A stretch of 5,537 nucleotides of DNA, from NCBI GenBank assembly GCA_026387805.1, contig JAPLKY010000181.1:1-5537 (forward strand), read 5' to 3'. This DNA comes from Candidatus Krumholzibacteriia bacterium (lineage in GTDB: Bacteria; Krumholzibacteriota; Krumholzibacteriia; Krumholzibacteriales; Krumholzibacteriaceae). A program made the position numbers and the translations under genes. Positions 1 to 5,537 of this stretch are shown in pieces. How positions within the stretch are numbered: the first letter of the stretch is position 1; the number at the start of each line of letters is the position of its first letter. The notes below the pieces were generated by a model, which worked only from the letters and a program-made list of their open reading frames with translations, was not told the DNA's origin and ran no database searches.

Positions 1-252
1 ATCTCCCGCAGCGATTACTATACGCGGCGGCACAAATGCGTCTGGCCCTGGATGAGCGCCTTCATCGCGGCGAACGGCGACGTCGTTCCGTGCTGCATCA
101 TCGCCGATTCGGATACGGTGAAGATGGGAAATGTCTTCGAGCGGGATTTCGCGGAAGTCTGGAATTCGCCGGCCTATTGCGAGTTCCGGAAAAGGATCAG
201 GGATCACGACCTCCCCGACTACTGCAGGAACTGTTATCTGGATCCGGATTGA
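1..252 (+). CDS. Radical SAM protein, C-terminal SPASM domain (partial, cut by left edge)
   Basis: The frame is open from the first base and gives 83 residues before a TGA at 250-252, so only the C-terminal end is present. It reads as a SPASM domain, which binds auxiliary [4Fe-4S] clusters in radical SAM enzymes. Seen: Cys13, then 12 residues to Gly26 in an ANGDVVPCC motif (Cys31, Cys32), a KMGNVFE segment, the EVWNS motif at 52-56, then Cys60, and a closing C-x2-C (Cys75, Cys78). The order C..G.V..CC, MGN, E-W-N-S, C-x-N-C is typical of the family. The radical SAM core with its CxxxCxxC lies outside the window, so the substrate cannot be assigned; members modify peptides, or act on sugars and lipids. 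The stop lies 15 bases before the acyltransferase start, suggesting one transcript. An ATG at 52 is internal and not the true start. Confidence 0.88.
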   Translation: MSRSDYYTRRHKCVWPWMSAFIAANGDVVPCCIIADSDTVKMGNVFERDFAEVWNSPAYCEFRKRIRDHDLPDYCRNCYLDPD

Positions 253-267
253 GAATCCGCTCTCTCT

Positions 268-1029
268 ATGGAACTGCGCACGCAACTGAAGCGTCTCGAG
301 TATGGCTGTCGCTGGCTGTGGATAGGCCTTGCGACGATTGCGAGCGCCGGCTGCGCCGAGCTGTGCGCCTTTTGCGCGCCGCGCCGCGCGCGCGCGGATC
401 TGTATATTCGTTTCGCGCGCCGCTGGGGGAGACTCTTCCTTCTCGGCGCGCGCCGTTCGCTCGACGGCTCTCAGCACATTCCGCGCGATACCGCGGTCGT
501 ATTCGCATCCAATCATCAGAGCGCTTTCGACATTCCGCTCTTTCATGCGCTCATGCCGGTAACCTTTCGCTGGGTGAGCAAGAGGGCCTTTTTCTCATGG
601 CCCTTCATCGGACGGGCCCTGAAGAACATGCAAGCGATTGGCGTGGTTCCCGGCAGTCGCTCCGAGATTCGCGGAGCCTGGCAGGAGGCGGTTGAGGCGC
701 TGAAGTCGGGGCACAATCTCGTCATCTTTCCGGAAGGAACGTGGGGAGATCGCGAGGGGAGAATGCTTCCGTTTCAGAAGGGCGTCATCAGGATCGCGCG
801 CGAGGCGAACGTCCCGGTCGTCCCGGTCACGATCGTCGGCAGCAATCGGGTGAATCCGCCCCGCACGAGGGAGATACATCCCGGCGCGATCAGAATGATC
901 GTTCATAAGCCCATGGGGCCGGATACCTGGGAGGGCATATCGGATGACGCGTGGATCGAGAAGCTCCGCAACGCTATCGCCGAGGGGCTCGAGCACGGCG
1001 CCGAGCCGGCCGATTCGATGCGGCCTTAG
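268..1029 (+). CDS. plsC: 1-acyl-sn-glycerol-3-phosphate acyltransferase family protein (PlsC-like)
   Basis: This is a 253-residue lysophospholipid acyltransferase of usual family length. Such enzymes move an acyl chain from acyl-ACP or acyl-CoA to lysophosphatidic acid, making phosphatidic acid at the cytoplasmic membrane. Seen: the catalytic HX4D motif as NHQSAFD (His83, Asp88), a WVSKRAFFSWPFIG acceptor-region block (102-115), the FPEGT motif (154-158), QKGVIRIA (170-177) and VPVVPV (182-187). A hydrophobic stretch at about residues 16-37 fits an N-terminal membrane anchor. The ATG at 268 is the only reasonable start, but it has no clear Shine-Dalgarno sequence; with the 15-base gap to the SPASM gene, translational coupling in an operon is likely. 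The Cys-rich N-terminus (Cys14, 29, 33, 36) is slightly unusual. True substrate is open: this superfamily also includes acyltransferases for other lipids. Confidence 0.9.
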   Translation: MELRTQLKRLEYGCRWLWIGLATIASAGCAELCAFCAPRRARADLYIRFARRWGRLFLLGARRSLDGSQHIPRDTAVVFASNHQSAFDIPLFHALMPVTFRWVSKRAFFSWPFIGRALKNMQAIGVVPGSRSEIRGAWQEAVEALKSGHNLVIFPEGTWGDREGRMLPFQKGVIRIAREANVPVVPVTIVGSNRVNPPRTREIHPGAIRMIVHKPMGPDTWEGISDDAWIEKLRNAIAEGLEHGAEPADSMRP

Positions 1030-1041
1030 GCGACCGCCCCA

Positions 1042-1131
1042 CGGGTCCTGTCGCCCATTGCACCCCGCCCGTGCTCGCGCGATACGCGGGTCCTGCCGCC
1101 CATTGCACCCCGCCCGTGCTCGCTCGCATGG
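1042..1131 (+). repeat. Two tandem copies of a 45-bp GC-rich repeat
   Basis: Copy 1 runs 1042-1086 and copy 2 runs 1087-1131. The first 39 positions differ only at position 10 (t/c) and position 38 (g/t); the last few bases diverge. Each contains a gcccattgcaccccgcccg core. The unit is 15 codons, so it keeps frame with the peptidase coding sequence downstream. The ccccgc of copy 2 (1108-1113) can pair with gcgggg at 1147-1152, giving a weak imperfect hairpin, and self-complementary runs (ggggcccc, gggcgccc) follow at about 1149-1167. It sits just after the acyltransferase stop, where the peptidase start and signal peptide should be. It may belong to a dispersed intergenic repeat family; that is inference. 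It is not a CRISPR, because there are no spacers. Confidence 0.8.
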
Positions 1132-1335
1132 CTCGCTGCGCTGCGTGCGGGGGCCCCATGGGCGCCCGAAATCCTGCACGTCTATTCCGATGGACGCGCG
1201 GATCTCGCCGTCACGGACGAACAGCTCGACTGGCTCGGTTCGAAGGGCGCGCTCGTCTCCGTTCTCGAGAGGGTCGATCTCGCGGCCCCGTCGGCGCTCG
1301 ACGAGAACCTCGGAAGATATCATACCTACGCGGAG
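1120..1335 (+). other. In-frame coding extension upstream of the peptidase ATG (signal peptide remnant and propeptide)
   Basis: The peptidase frame is open all the way back to the acyltransferase TAG at 1027-1029. Residues encoded at about 1165-1335 look like real protein: PEILHVYSDGR, a TDEQLDWLGSKGALVS stretch, and NLGRYHTYAEM running straight into the ATG at 1336. The YHTYAEM..LLDSL motif normally opens the M14 catalytic domain, and the preceding part resembles the propeptide of secreted bacterial M14 enzymes. Bases 1120-1164 encode SLAWLAALRAGAPWA, which resembles a signal peptide core and cleavage site. No in-frame ATG, GTG or TTG exists between 1030 and 1335; only CTG (1048, 1093 and others) or ATT (1057, 1102) codons are available, none with a Shine-Dalgarno sequence. 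The N-terminus is therefore unresolved. Confidence 0.65.
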
Positions 1336-3312
1336 ATGAATGCTCTTCTCGATTCCCTTGCGCTCGCCAATCCCTCTCTTGCGCGCGTCGACACGCTCGG
1401 AACGAGTCTTCTCGGTCGCCCCATCCGGGCGATCAGGATATCGGACAACGTGGCCGCGGACGAGGGTGAGCCCGAGATCCTCATCATGGGAGCCCATCAT
1501 TCGCGGGAGATCATGTCGGTCGAGGTGCCGCTCCTCTTCGCGAAATATCTCCTCGAGAGATACGGGACCGACGCGGCCGTGACCGGCCTCGTCGACACGC
1601 GCGCCGTCTGGATCGTTCCCATGATGAACGTCGACGGGCACGTCTACGTCGAGCAGAATCACGACGGCTCTTCGGCAATCTGGTGGAACAAGAACCGCAG
1701 GCCCAACGGCGACGGCAGCTACGGCGTCGACCTCAACAGGAATTACAGCTACAACTGGGGATACGACGACGAAGGAAGCTCGCCCGAAACCTGGAGCGGG
1801 CAGTATCGCGGCACCGGACCCTTCAGCGAGCGCGAGACCAGGGCCGTGAGGGATCTATGCGCGCGCCGCCATTTCGTTCTCAGCCTCTCGTACCACTCCT
1901 ACGGCGAGCAGATCCTCTTTCCCTGGGGATACGCGGCGCTCGATACTCCCGACAACGATCTCTTCTTCGCGATCGGGGATTCGCTCCGGCAGGGGAACGG
2001 CTACGCCGTCGGCAATGCAGCGTCGGGAGAGATCTATCTGACGAACGGCGACAGCGACGACTGGCTCTACGGCGATACCCAGGCGAAGAACAGGATCTTC
2101 GGTTTCACCATCGAGCTCAATTCGTACGATGAGGGGGGGTATTCTCCTCCCGACAGCCTGATCCAGCCGACGTTCGAGAAGATGCTCGGCATGAATATGG
2201 CGGCCCTCAGGGTCGCCGGCGATCCGCGATTCCACGAGGGTCCGTGGCCCCCGACGATGAATCCCGTCACCTCGAGCGATCCGCCCGCGTACGAGATCAG
2301 CTGGTCGGGGCCCGATCCGCAGGATCCGCATCCGTCGATTTCATATGAGCTCACCGAGATCAAGAATCTCGCGGGCACGGTCGATTCCATCGAGGCGCCC
2401 GGCGCGCTCTGGGCGACGGGCGGCTTCGCGTTGACGAACGCCCGCGCGTATGCCGGCTCGTACAGCTTCTGCTCGGGGAGCGGTGATAATCTCCTGAACA
2501 CGCTGAGCATGGCGAACATCTATCCACTGTGGCTGCCGCAGACGCTCTCGTGCCGCCTCTGGTACGATATCGAGCTGGATTGGGATTACGCGTATCTCGA
2601 GGGAAGCCTCGACGACGGGGACACGTGGGTCACCCTCCCCGGCGACCTGACAACGAATCTCGATCCGAACGGAGCCAACCGCGGGAACGGAATCACGGGC
2701 GCCTCGGGAGGCTGGGTAAGCGCGACGTTCGATCTCTCGAGTCTCATGGCGGGCGGATCGGGCTTCATCCTCCTGCGCTTTCTCTATGTCACCGACGGTT
2801 CGGTGAACGGCGAGGGCCTCTACGTCGATCTCGTGAATCCCGTGACGCGCTGCGCGCGAAGCTCCGTGATCGCGTCGAGTCTCGGCTCGACGTCGTTCCG
2901 TTGCTGGCCAGACGAGATCGGGAACTTCATCTACTACGTTCGGGCCTTCGATGCGATGGCGAATGCGAGCGAACGGAGCGATCTCGCGGTGTGGCAGGTC
3001 GATGCGATATCGGACTCGACGCCGCACCCCTTCGCGTCGGGTCTCGAGCAGAACTACCCGAATCCCTTCAATCCAGCAACGACGATCGGGTACTATCTAT
3101 CCCGGCATGCGCACGTGACGCTCGAGGTGTATGATGCGCGGGGACGCCTCGTAGCGAGCCTTGCGAACGGGCAGGGGCAAGCGAGCGGGTATCATGCGAT
3201 GGAATGGGACGGGCGCGACGCGAGCGGGAATGCGGCGGCGAGCGGGGTGTATTTCTATCGGTTGAGAGCGGGCACGCTCGTGCAATCCAGAAAAATGATC
3301 CTCATGAGATGA
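1336..3312 (+). CDS. Secreted M14 zinc carboxypeptidase with MAM-like domain and type IX sorting tail
   Basis: Counted from the ATG at 1336 it has 658 residues. It is a metallocarboxypeptidase (M14, carboxypeptidase A/T-like) that trims C-terminal residues from peptides outside the cell. Seen: the HxxE zinc motif in GAHHSRE (His55, Glu58), the substrate-binding DLNRN (Asn134, Arg135), the third zinc ligand in SYHSYGEQ (His187), the tyrosine in DDWLYG (Tyr245) and catalytic Glu260 in FTIEL; the active site is complete. Residues about 345-505 resemble the MAM-like domain of immune-inhibitor-A and related secreted peptidases, with LYVDLVNPV near the end. Residues about 571-658 are a FlgD-like/type IX sorting domain: NYPNPFNPATTI, VYDARGRLV, GVYFYRL and a closing RKMILMR. 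The real protein starts upstream, since propeptide-like sequence runs in frame into this ATG, but no normal start codon is found there. It converges on the radical SAM gene with 11 bases between stops. Confidence 0.9.
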   Translation: MNALLDSLALANPSLARVDTLGTSLLGRPIRAIRISDNVAADEGEPEILIMGAHHSREIMSVEVPLLFAKYLLERYGTDAAVTGLVDTRAVWIVPMMNVDGHVYVEQNHDGSSAIWWNKNRRPNGDGSYGVDLNRNYSYNWGYDDEGSSPETWSGQYRGTGPFSERETRAVRDLCARRHFVLSLSYHSYGEQILFPWGYAALDTPDNDLFFAIGDSLRQGNGYAVGNAASGEIYLTNGDSDDWLYGDTQAKNRIFGFTIELNSYDEGGYSPPDSLIQPTFEKMLGMNMAALRVAGDPRFHEGPWPPTMNPVTSSDPPAYEISWSGPDPQDPHPSISYELTEIKNLAGTVDSIEAPGALWATGGFALTNARAYAGSYSFCSGSGDNLLNTLSMANIYPLWLPQTLSCRLWYDIELDWDYAYLEGSLDDGDTWVTLPGDLTTNLDPNGANRGNGITGASGGWVSATFDLSSLMAGGSGFILLRFLYVTDGSVNGEGLYVDLVNPVTRCARSSVIASSLGSTSFRCWPDEIGNFIYYVRAFDAMANASERSDLAVWQVDAISDSTPHPFASGLEQNYPNPFNPATTIGYYLSRHAHVTLEVYDARGRLVASLANGQGQASGYHAMEWDGRDASGNAAASGVYFYRLRAGTLVQSRKMILMR

Positions 3313-3323
3313 GTACGGTGGGC

Positions 3324-4609
3324 TCAACCGAGCCTGTCGCCGACTTGACGCCGGAAGTTGTCGTGCGCCTTGAGGCCCATGCGGATGTTGTTCCGGTAGG
3401 AGAGATTCCCCACGAGGCTCAAGGCCGGCTTGCGCCGCCGCCAGACGCTGTTCCATACCCTTCGCAGGATGTTCGGCATGGAATAGAAGGTAGCGTTGCA
3501 GGAATGCATTTCCCGAAGGATGTCATTCGGAGAGAGATGCTTATACCGGGCAACCGGGAAGGTCAGCGTGTAGTATTTCCAGTCTTCCGGGAACGTATTG
3601 AGGGGGATGCGATCCTCCGATTTCATTGTGTCCCACAGACGCGTGCCGGGGAGCGGCGTGAGAAACAGCGCGTTGAGGTTATCGATACCGTACCAGTTGG
3701 CCACCTCGGCGATACGCTTGCCTATGCCCGGTTCGTCCACGTCCAGGCCGATGATGAAGGAACCGACGACCACTATGTTGTGTCGCTGGATGCGTCGCAC
3801 GGAGGCGCGAAAATCACGATTCTTCATAAGGCTGAATTTCTTGCCGAGCTCGAGGAGCTTCCCGGGATCGAGTGACTCGAATCCGATGAAGACACCGTTG
3901 CACCCGGCCTTCGCGGCCAACTCCATGAGCTCCTCGTCGTCGGCGAAGTTGATGGTGGCCTGGGCTATCCATTCTTTGCGCAGATTTGCCTCTATCATCG
4001 CGCGAAAGAGGTCCTTGGCGCGGGCGATATGCTCCGGCTTCGTGCCGATGAGGTTGTCGTCCACCACGAGAACGTGCTTTTCCCGAATCACGTCCTCAAT
4101 GGGCCGCTGCCGGTAATAGGCGCCGTTGAACGCGGTCACGCTGCAGAAGCTGCAGTTCAGAGGGCAGCCGCGCGTCGTCTGGATCGCTCCCAGGGCATAT
4201 CGACCGGCAAGCAGATCGTGGCGCGCGATCGGGATGTTCGCGAGCTCCGCCCTCCCGCCCTCGTAACGGGACTTCAGGCGCCCGAGCCGCGCGTCCTCGA
4301 GGACACGGGGCCATACGCTCTCGGCCTCTCCCGTGACGATCGAGTCCGCGTGTCTCAGGGCCTCGTCCTGGCACATCGTCGCATGGATCCCGCCGAGCAC
4401 GACGGGTACGCCGAGACGCCGGAAATGTCCGGCTACCTCGTACGCACGATTCTGATCGAGATTTCCCATTCCGGCGGAGTCAGGCCCGCGAGAACCATGA
4501 GGCTGAGGGGCTTCCACACGCGATAGCGGTTCCAGCGGCTCTCCTTGACTCTGACAAGGTTGATAAGGGGATTCGACGGATTGATCAGATACAGTTGCAT
4601 AGCCGGCAT
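3324..4609 (-). pseudogene. B12-binding radical SAM protein, broken by a frameshift/deletion in the cobalamin domain
   Basis: Two reading frames together make one gene. The N-terminal piece starts at ATG 4609 (AGGAA at 4614-4618 just upstream), reads MPAMQLYLINPSNP and a VWKPLSLMVLAGLTPPEWE stretch, then hits a stop at 4433-4435. The rest continues in another frame from about 4454 (QNRAYEVAGHFRR) to TGA at 3324-3326. It shows VPVVLGGIHATM of the B12-binding fold, TGEAESVWP, the radical SAM CxxxCxxC as CPLNCSFC (codons 4143-4166), VLVVDDNLIGT, GCNGVFIGFES, VVGSFIIGLDVDEP and FLTPLPGTRLWD. Such proteins (COG1032 type) use cobalamin and S-adenosylmethionine for methylations or rearrangements; the substrate is unknown. 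About 25-35 residues normally joining PEWEISI to NRAYEV appear missing. A caller may report only an internal start such as ATG 4469. The core motifs are well kept, so a recent mutation or an assembly error is possible. Confidence 0.75.
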
Positions 4610-4613
4610 TGAT

Positions 4614-4618
4614 TTCCT
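4614..4618 (-). promoter_or_regulatory. Ribosome binding site of the radical SAM gene
   Basis: AGGAA on the minus strand lies 4 bases before the ATG at 4609. It supports that start over the in-frame ATG at 4717, whose extra 36 residues show no family resemblance and would read through the hairpin, and over the ATG at 4600, which has no such site. Confidence 0.55.
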
Positions 4619-4661
4619 GCGGAACGGTTCCTGATTCCTTTTCTTCTCCGTGGCGATCATG

Positions 4662-4690
4662 CGAGGGAAGCCGACGATCGGCTTCCCTCG
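4662..4690 (-). terminator. Perfect 13-bp hairpin downstream of the RRM gene
   Basis: Arms 4662-4674 (cgagggaagccga) and 4678-4690 (tcggcttccctcg) are exactly complementary around a 3-base loop. It lies 57 bases past the RRM gene stop and 53 bases before the radical SAM start, both on the minus strand. Position and strength suggest a transcription terminator of the RRM gene or a 3' end stabiliser. There is no T-run on either side, so a canonical intrinsic terminator is not shown; a processing or attenuation role before the radical SAM gene is also possible. Confidence 0.6.
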
Positions 4691-4746
4691 ATTCACGACC
4701 GGCACGTGAGCCTGCACTCGGTGCCGATGATTCTCTTGGTCTGGTG

Positions 4747-5037
4747 CTAGAAGCTGCGCCTGGGACCGCCGCTGCCTCCGCGGCGAGGGCCGTCGGTGCG
4801 AGGGCGAGCCTCATTGACGTTGAGCGCACGGCCCATGAAATCCTTGCCGTTCAGGCCCTCGATCGCCTTCTTGGCTTCGGCGTCGTTGGACATCTCCACG
4901 AATCCGAATCCCTTCGGCCGGCCGGTGTCCCTGTCCATGATGATTGTCACGGAGTCCACCTGACCGTAAGCCTCGAACGCCTTCCGCAATTCGGTTTCGC
5001 TCGAATCGAAAGACATGTTGCCTACGTAGAGCTTCAT
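4747..5037 (-). CDS. Small RRM-domain RNA-binding protein
   Basis: A complete 96-residue protein made of one RNA recognition motif plus a short basic Gly/Arg tail. Seen: RNP2 as LYVGNM (residues 3-8), a TELRKAFEAYGQVDSV helix-strand, MDRDTGRPKG loop, RNP1 as KGFGFVEM (42-49) with the aromatic RNA-stacking residues Phe44 and Phe46, AKKAIEGLNG helix (56-64), and a GPRRGGSGGPRR tail (83-94) like an RGG box. The family binds single-stranded RNA; the bacterial and cyanobacterial glycine-rich members are often cold-induced RNA chaperones, and that role is inferred here. The start at 5037 is secured by AGGAGGT four bases upstream. It appears to be a stand-alone gene with its own candidate promoter and a following hairpin. 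Confidence 0.95.
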   Translation of the reverse strand: MKLYVGNMSFDSSETELRKAFEAYGQVDSVTIIMDRDTGRPKGFGFVEMSNDAEAKKAIEGLNGKDFMGRALNVNEARPRTDGPRRGGSGGPRRSF

Positions 5038-5041
5038 TGTG

Positions 5042-5048
5042 ACCTCCT
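5042..5048 (-). promoter_or_regulatory. Strong Shine-Dalgarno site of the RRM gene
   Basis: AGGAGGT on the minus strand, 4 bases before the ATG at 5037. It is a near-ideal match to the 16S anti-Shine-Dalgarno sequence and the strongest such site seen in the window, suggesting high translation of the RRM protein. Confidence 0.8.
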
Positions 5049-5188
5049 ATCGGTCAAAAACTCCCGTCGCAGATTTTGTTGGAAAGGAATCTCGCAAGAC
5101 CCGAATAGAGAGGATCAACCAAGCAGGCTCCGTCTATCGTCTTTAACTGGATTCCCAACATTAACTCCAACTCTGTCCGACTCGCTTA

Positions 5189-5216
5189 ATTATGGCGGTT
5201 TTCGCGATTTTTGCAA
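5189..5216 (-). promoter_or_regulatory. Candidate sigma-70-type promoter for the RRM gene
   Basis: On the minus strand TTGCAA (5211-5216) is followed after 16 bases by CATAAT (5189-5194). The -10 matches TATAAT at 5 of 6 positions and the -35 matches TTGACA at 4 of 6. It sits in the most AT-rich stretch of the window. If used, it leaves a 5' leader of about 145 bases before the RRM start, long enough for structure-based control as in cold-shock genes. Consensus knowledge for this phylum is weak, so this is a candidate only. The 275-base gap 5038-5312 holds this promoter, the ribosome site, and the terminator of the next gene; no other gene is seen. Confidence 0.4.
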
Positions 5217-5234
5217 GCACAAAATATTGCGGCC

Positions 5235-5281
5235 AAAGAAGAACCCGGCCGCCGGGTCTTCGATCGACTCGACGGCCGGGT
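5235..5281 (-). terminator. Intrinsic terminator of the right-edge gene
   Basis: Arms acccggccg (5243-5251) and cggccgggt (5273-5281) pair perfectly over 9 GC-rich bases around a 21-base loop. Reading on the minus strand the stem is followed by TTCTTCTTT (5235-5243, overlapping the stem base), a T-rich tail. It lies 31 bases after the stop of the minus-strand gene at 5313, which it should terminate, and upstream of the RRM promoter, insulating it. Confidence 0.65.
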
Positions 5282-5312
5282 CACCGGTCAATCCCGCGCG
5301 CTCGGAGAGCCG

Positions 5313-5537
5313 CTACCGGAGAAGAACCATCTTCTTCGTCTCGATCTGGCGGCCTGCGCTCAGGCGGTAGAAGTAGACTCCCGAGCTCAATCCCTGCGCG
5401 TTGAACGGTACCGAGTGCTCCCCGGATTCCATCTGGTGATCCACGAGAGTCGCGACCCTCGCTCCCGTCGCGCTGAAGACTTCGAGCCTGACGTAAGAGG
5501 GCTCGGTCAGGTTGAAGGAGATTGTCGTGATCGGGTT
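5313..5537 (-). CDS. C-terminal type IX sorting domain of a secreted protein (partial, cut by right edge)
   Basis: The minus-strand frame is open from the right edge to TAG at 5313-5315 and gives 74 residues. It is a type IX secretion / FlgD-like Ig C-terminal domain: NPITTISFNL at the start, a YVRLEVFSATGARVATL strand pair, SGVYFYRLSAG (51-62), and a basic closing KKMVLLR. It matches, motif by motif, the tail of the carboxypeptidase at 3046-3309. The tail directs export across the outer membrane and is often cleaved or anchored at the surface. The functional part of the protein lies outside the window, so its activity is unknown. The missing N-terminus is due to the window edge and not to truncation. 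Confidence 0.88.
   Translation of the reverse strand, partial: NPITTISFNLTEPSYVRLEVFSATGARVATLVDHQMESGEHSVPFNAQGLSSGVYFYRLSAGRQIETKKMVLLR

Noticed and set aside
36..695. A 219-residue plus-strand open frame overlapping the SPASM and acyltransferase genes
   Set aside because: It is Arg/Ser-rich, has no recognisable motif, and is out of frame with two genes that carry clear family motifs; a GC-rich shadow.
1042..1131. CRISPR array
   Set aside because: Two directly adjacent units without spacers and no cas genes.
944..1469. Overlapping plus-strand frames around the tandem repeat, including a CAACGGPM zinc-ribbon-like string
   Set aside because: The Cys pair arises from a GC-rich junction out of frame with the peptidase propeptide, and there is no second Cys pair or ribosome site.
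595..1662. A 355-residue minus-strand open frame
   Set aside because: It is antisense to the acyltransferase and carboxypeptidase active-site regions and is Arg/Asp-rich without domain signatures; a shadow of high-GC codon bias. Its internal peptide repeat only reflects the 45-bp DNA repeat.
3321..3334. Small inverted repeat (ggctc/gagcc) at the convergent gene ends as a bidirectional terminator
   Set aside because: The stem has only 5 pairs with no T-run on either side; too weak to call.
4609..5370. A 253-residue plus-strand open frame across the RRM gene
   Set aside because: It is antisense to the RRM gene with its RNP1 and RNP2 motifs, crosses the promoter and terminator, and shows no protein signature.

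Overview
The window comes from a GC-rich bacterium (roughly 60% G+C by eye). Two proteins end in a type IX secretion / FlgD-like C-terminal sorting domain with the NPFNP..TI or NPITTI signature. That combination of high GC and type IX-style sorting domains points to the FCB group, most plausibly a Candidatus Eisenbacteria-like lineage. This placement is inference from protein style, since there is no rRNA or marker gene here.

Layout. The left part reads rightward. It holds the C-terminal end of a radical SAM/SPASM protein (1-252), a PlsC-type acyltransferase 15 bases later (268-1029), a 45-bp tandem repeat (1042-1131), and a secreted M14 zinc carboxypeptidase with an MAM-like domain and a type IX sorting tail (ATG at 1336, stop at 3312). 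The right part reads leftward. From the right edge it holds the tail of a second type IX-sorted protein (5313-5537) with a U-tailed terminator, a regulatory gap with a candidate promoter, a small RRM RNA-binding protein (4747-5037), a perfect 13-bp hairpin (4662-4690), and a B12-binding radical SAM gene (3324-4609). The carboxypeptidase and the radical SAM gene converge with only 11 bases between their stops.

Two genes look damaged. The radical SAM gene is split between two frames inside its cobalamin-binding domain, near 4448-4460. Sequence expected between the halves is absent, so this is a frameshifting internal deletion or an assembly error. The carboxypeptidase reading frame carries a clear propeptide and a possible signal peptide upstream of its first ATG. 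No ATG, GTG or TTG exists in frame between the previous stop and 1336, and the tandem repeat sits exactly where the start should be.

Working together: the SPASM protein and acyltransferase are probably co-transcribed, while the peptidase and the right-edge protein would be exported and sorted by the same secretion route. The RRM protein looks like an independently expressed small RNA-binding (cold-shock-like) protein. I see no defence system, CRISPR array, tRNA, rRNA or insertion sequence, and nothing that amounts to a clear new multi-gene system.
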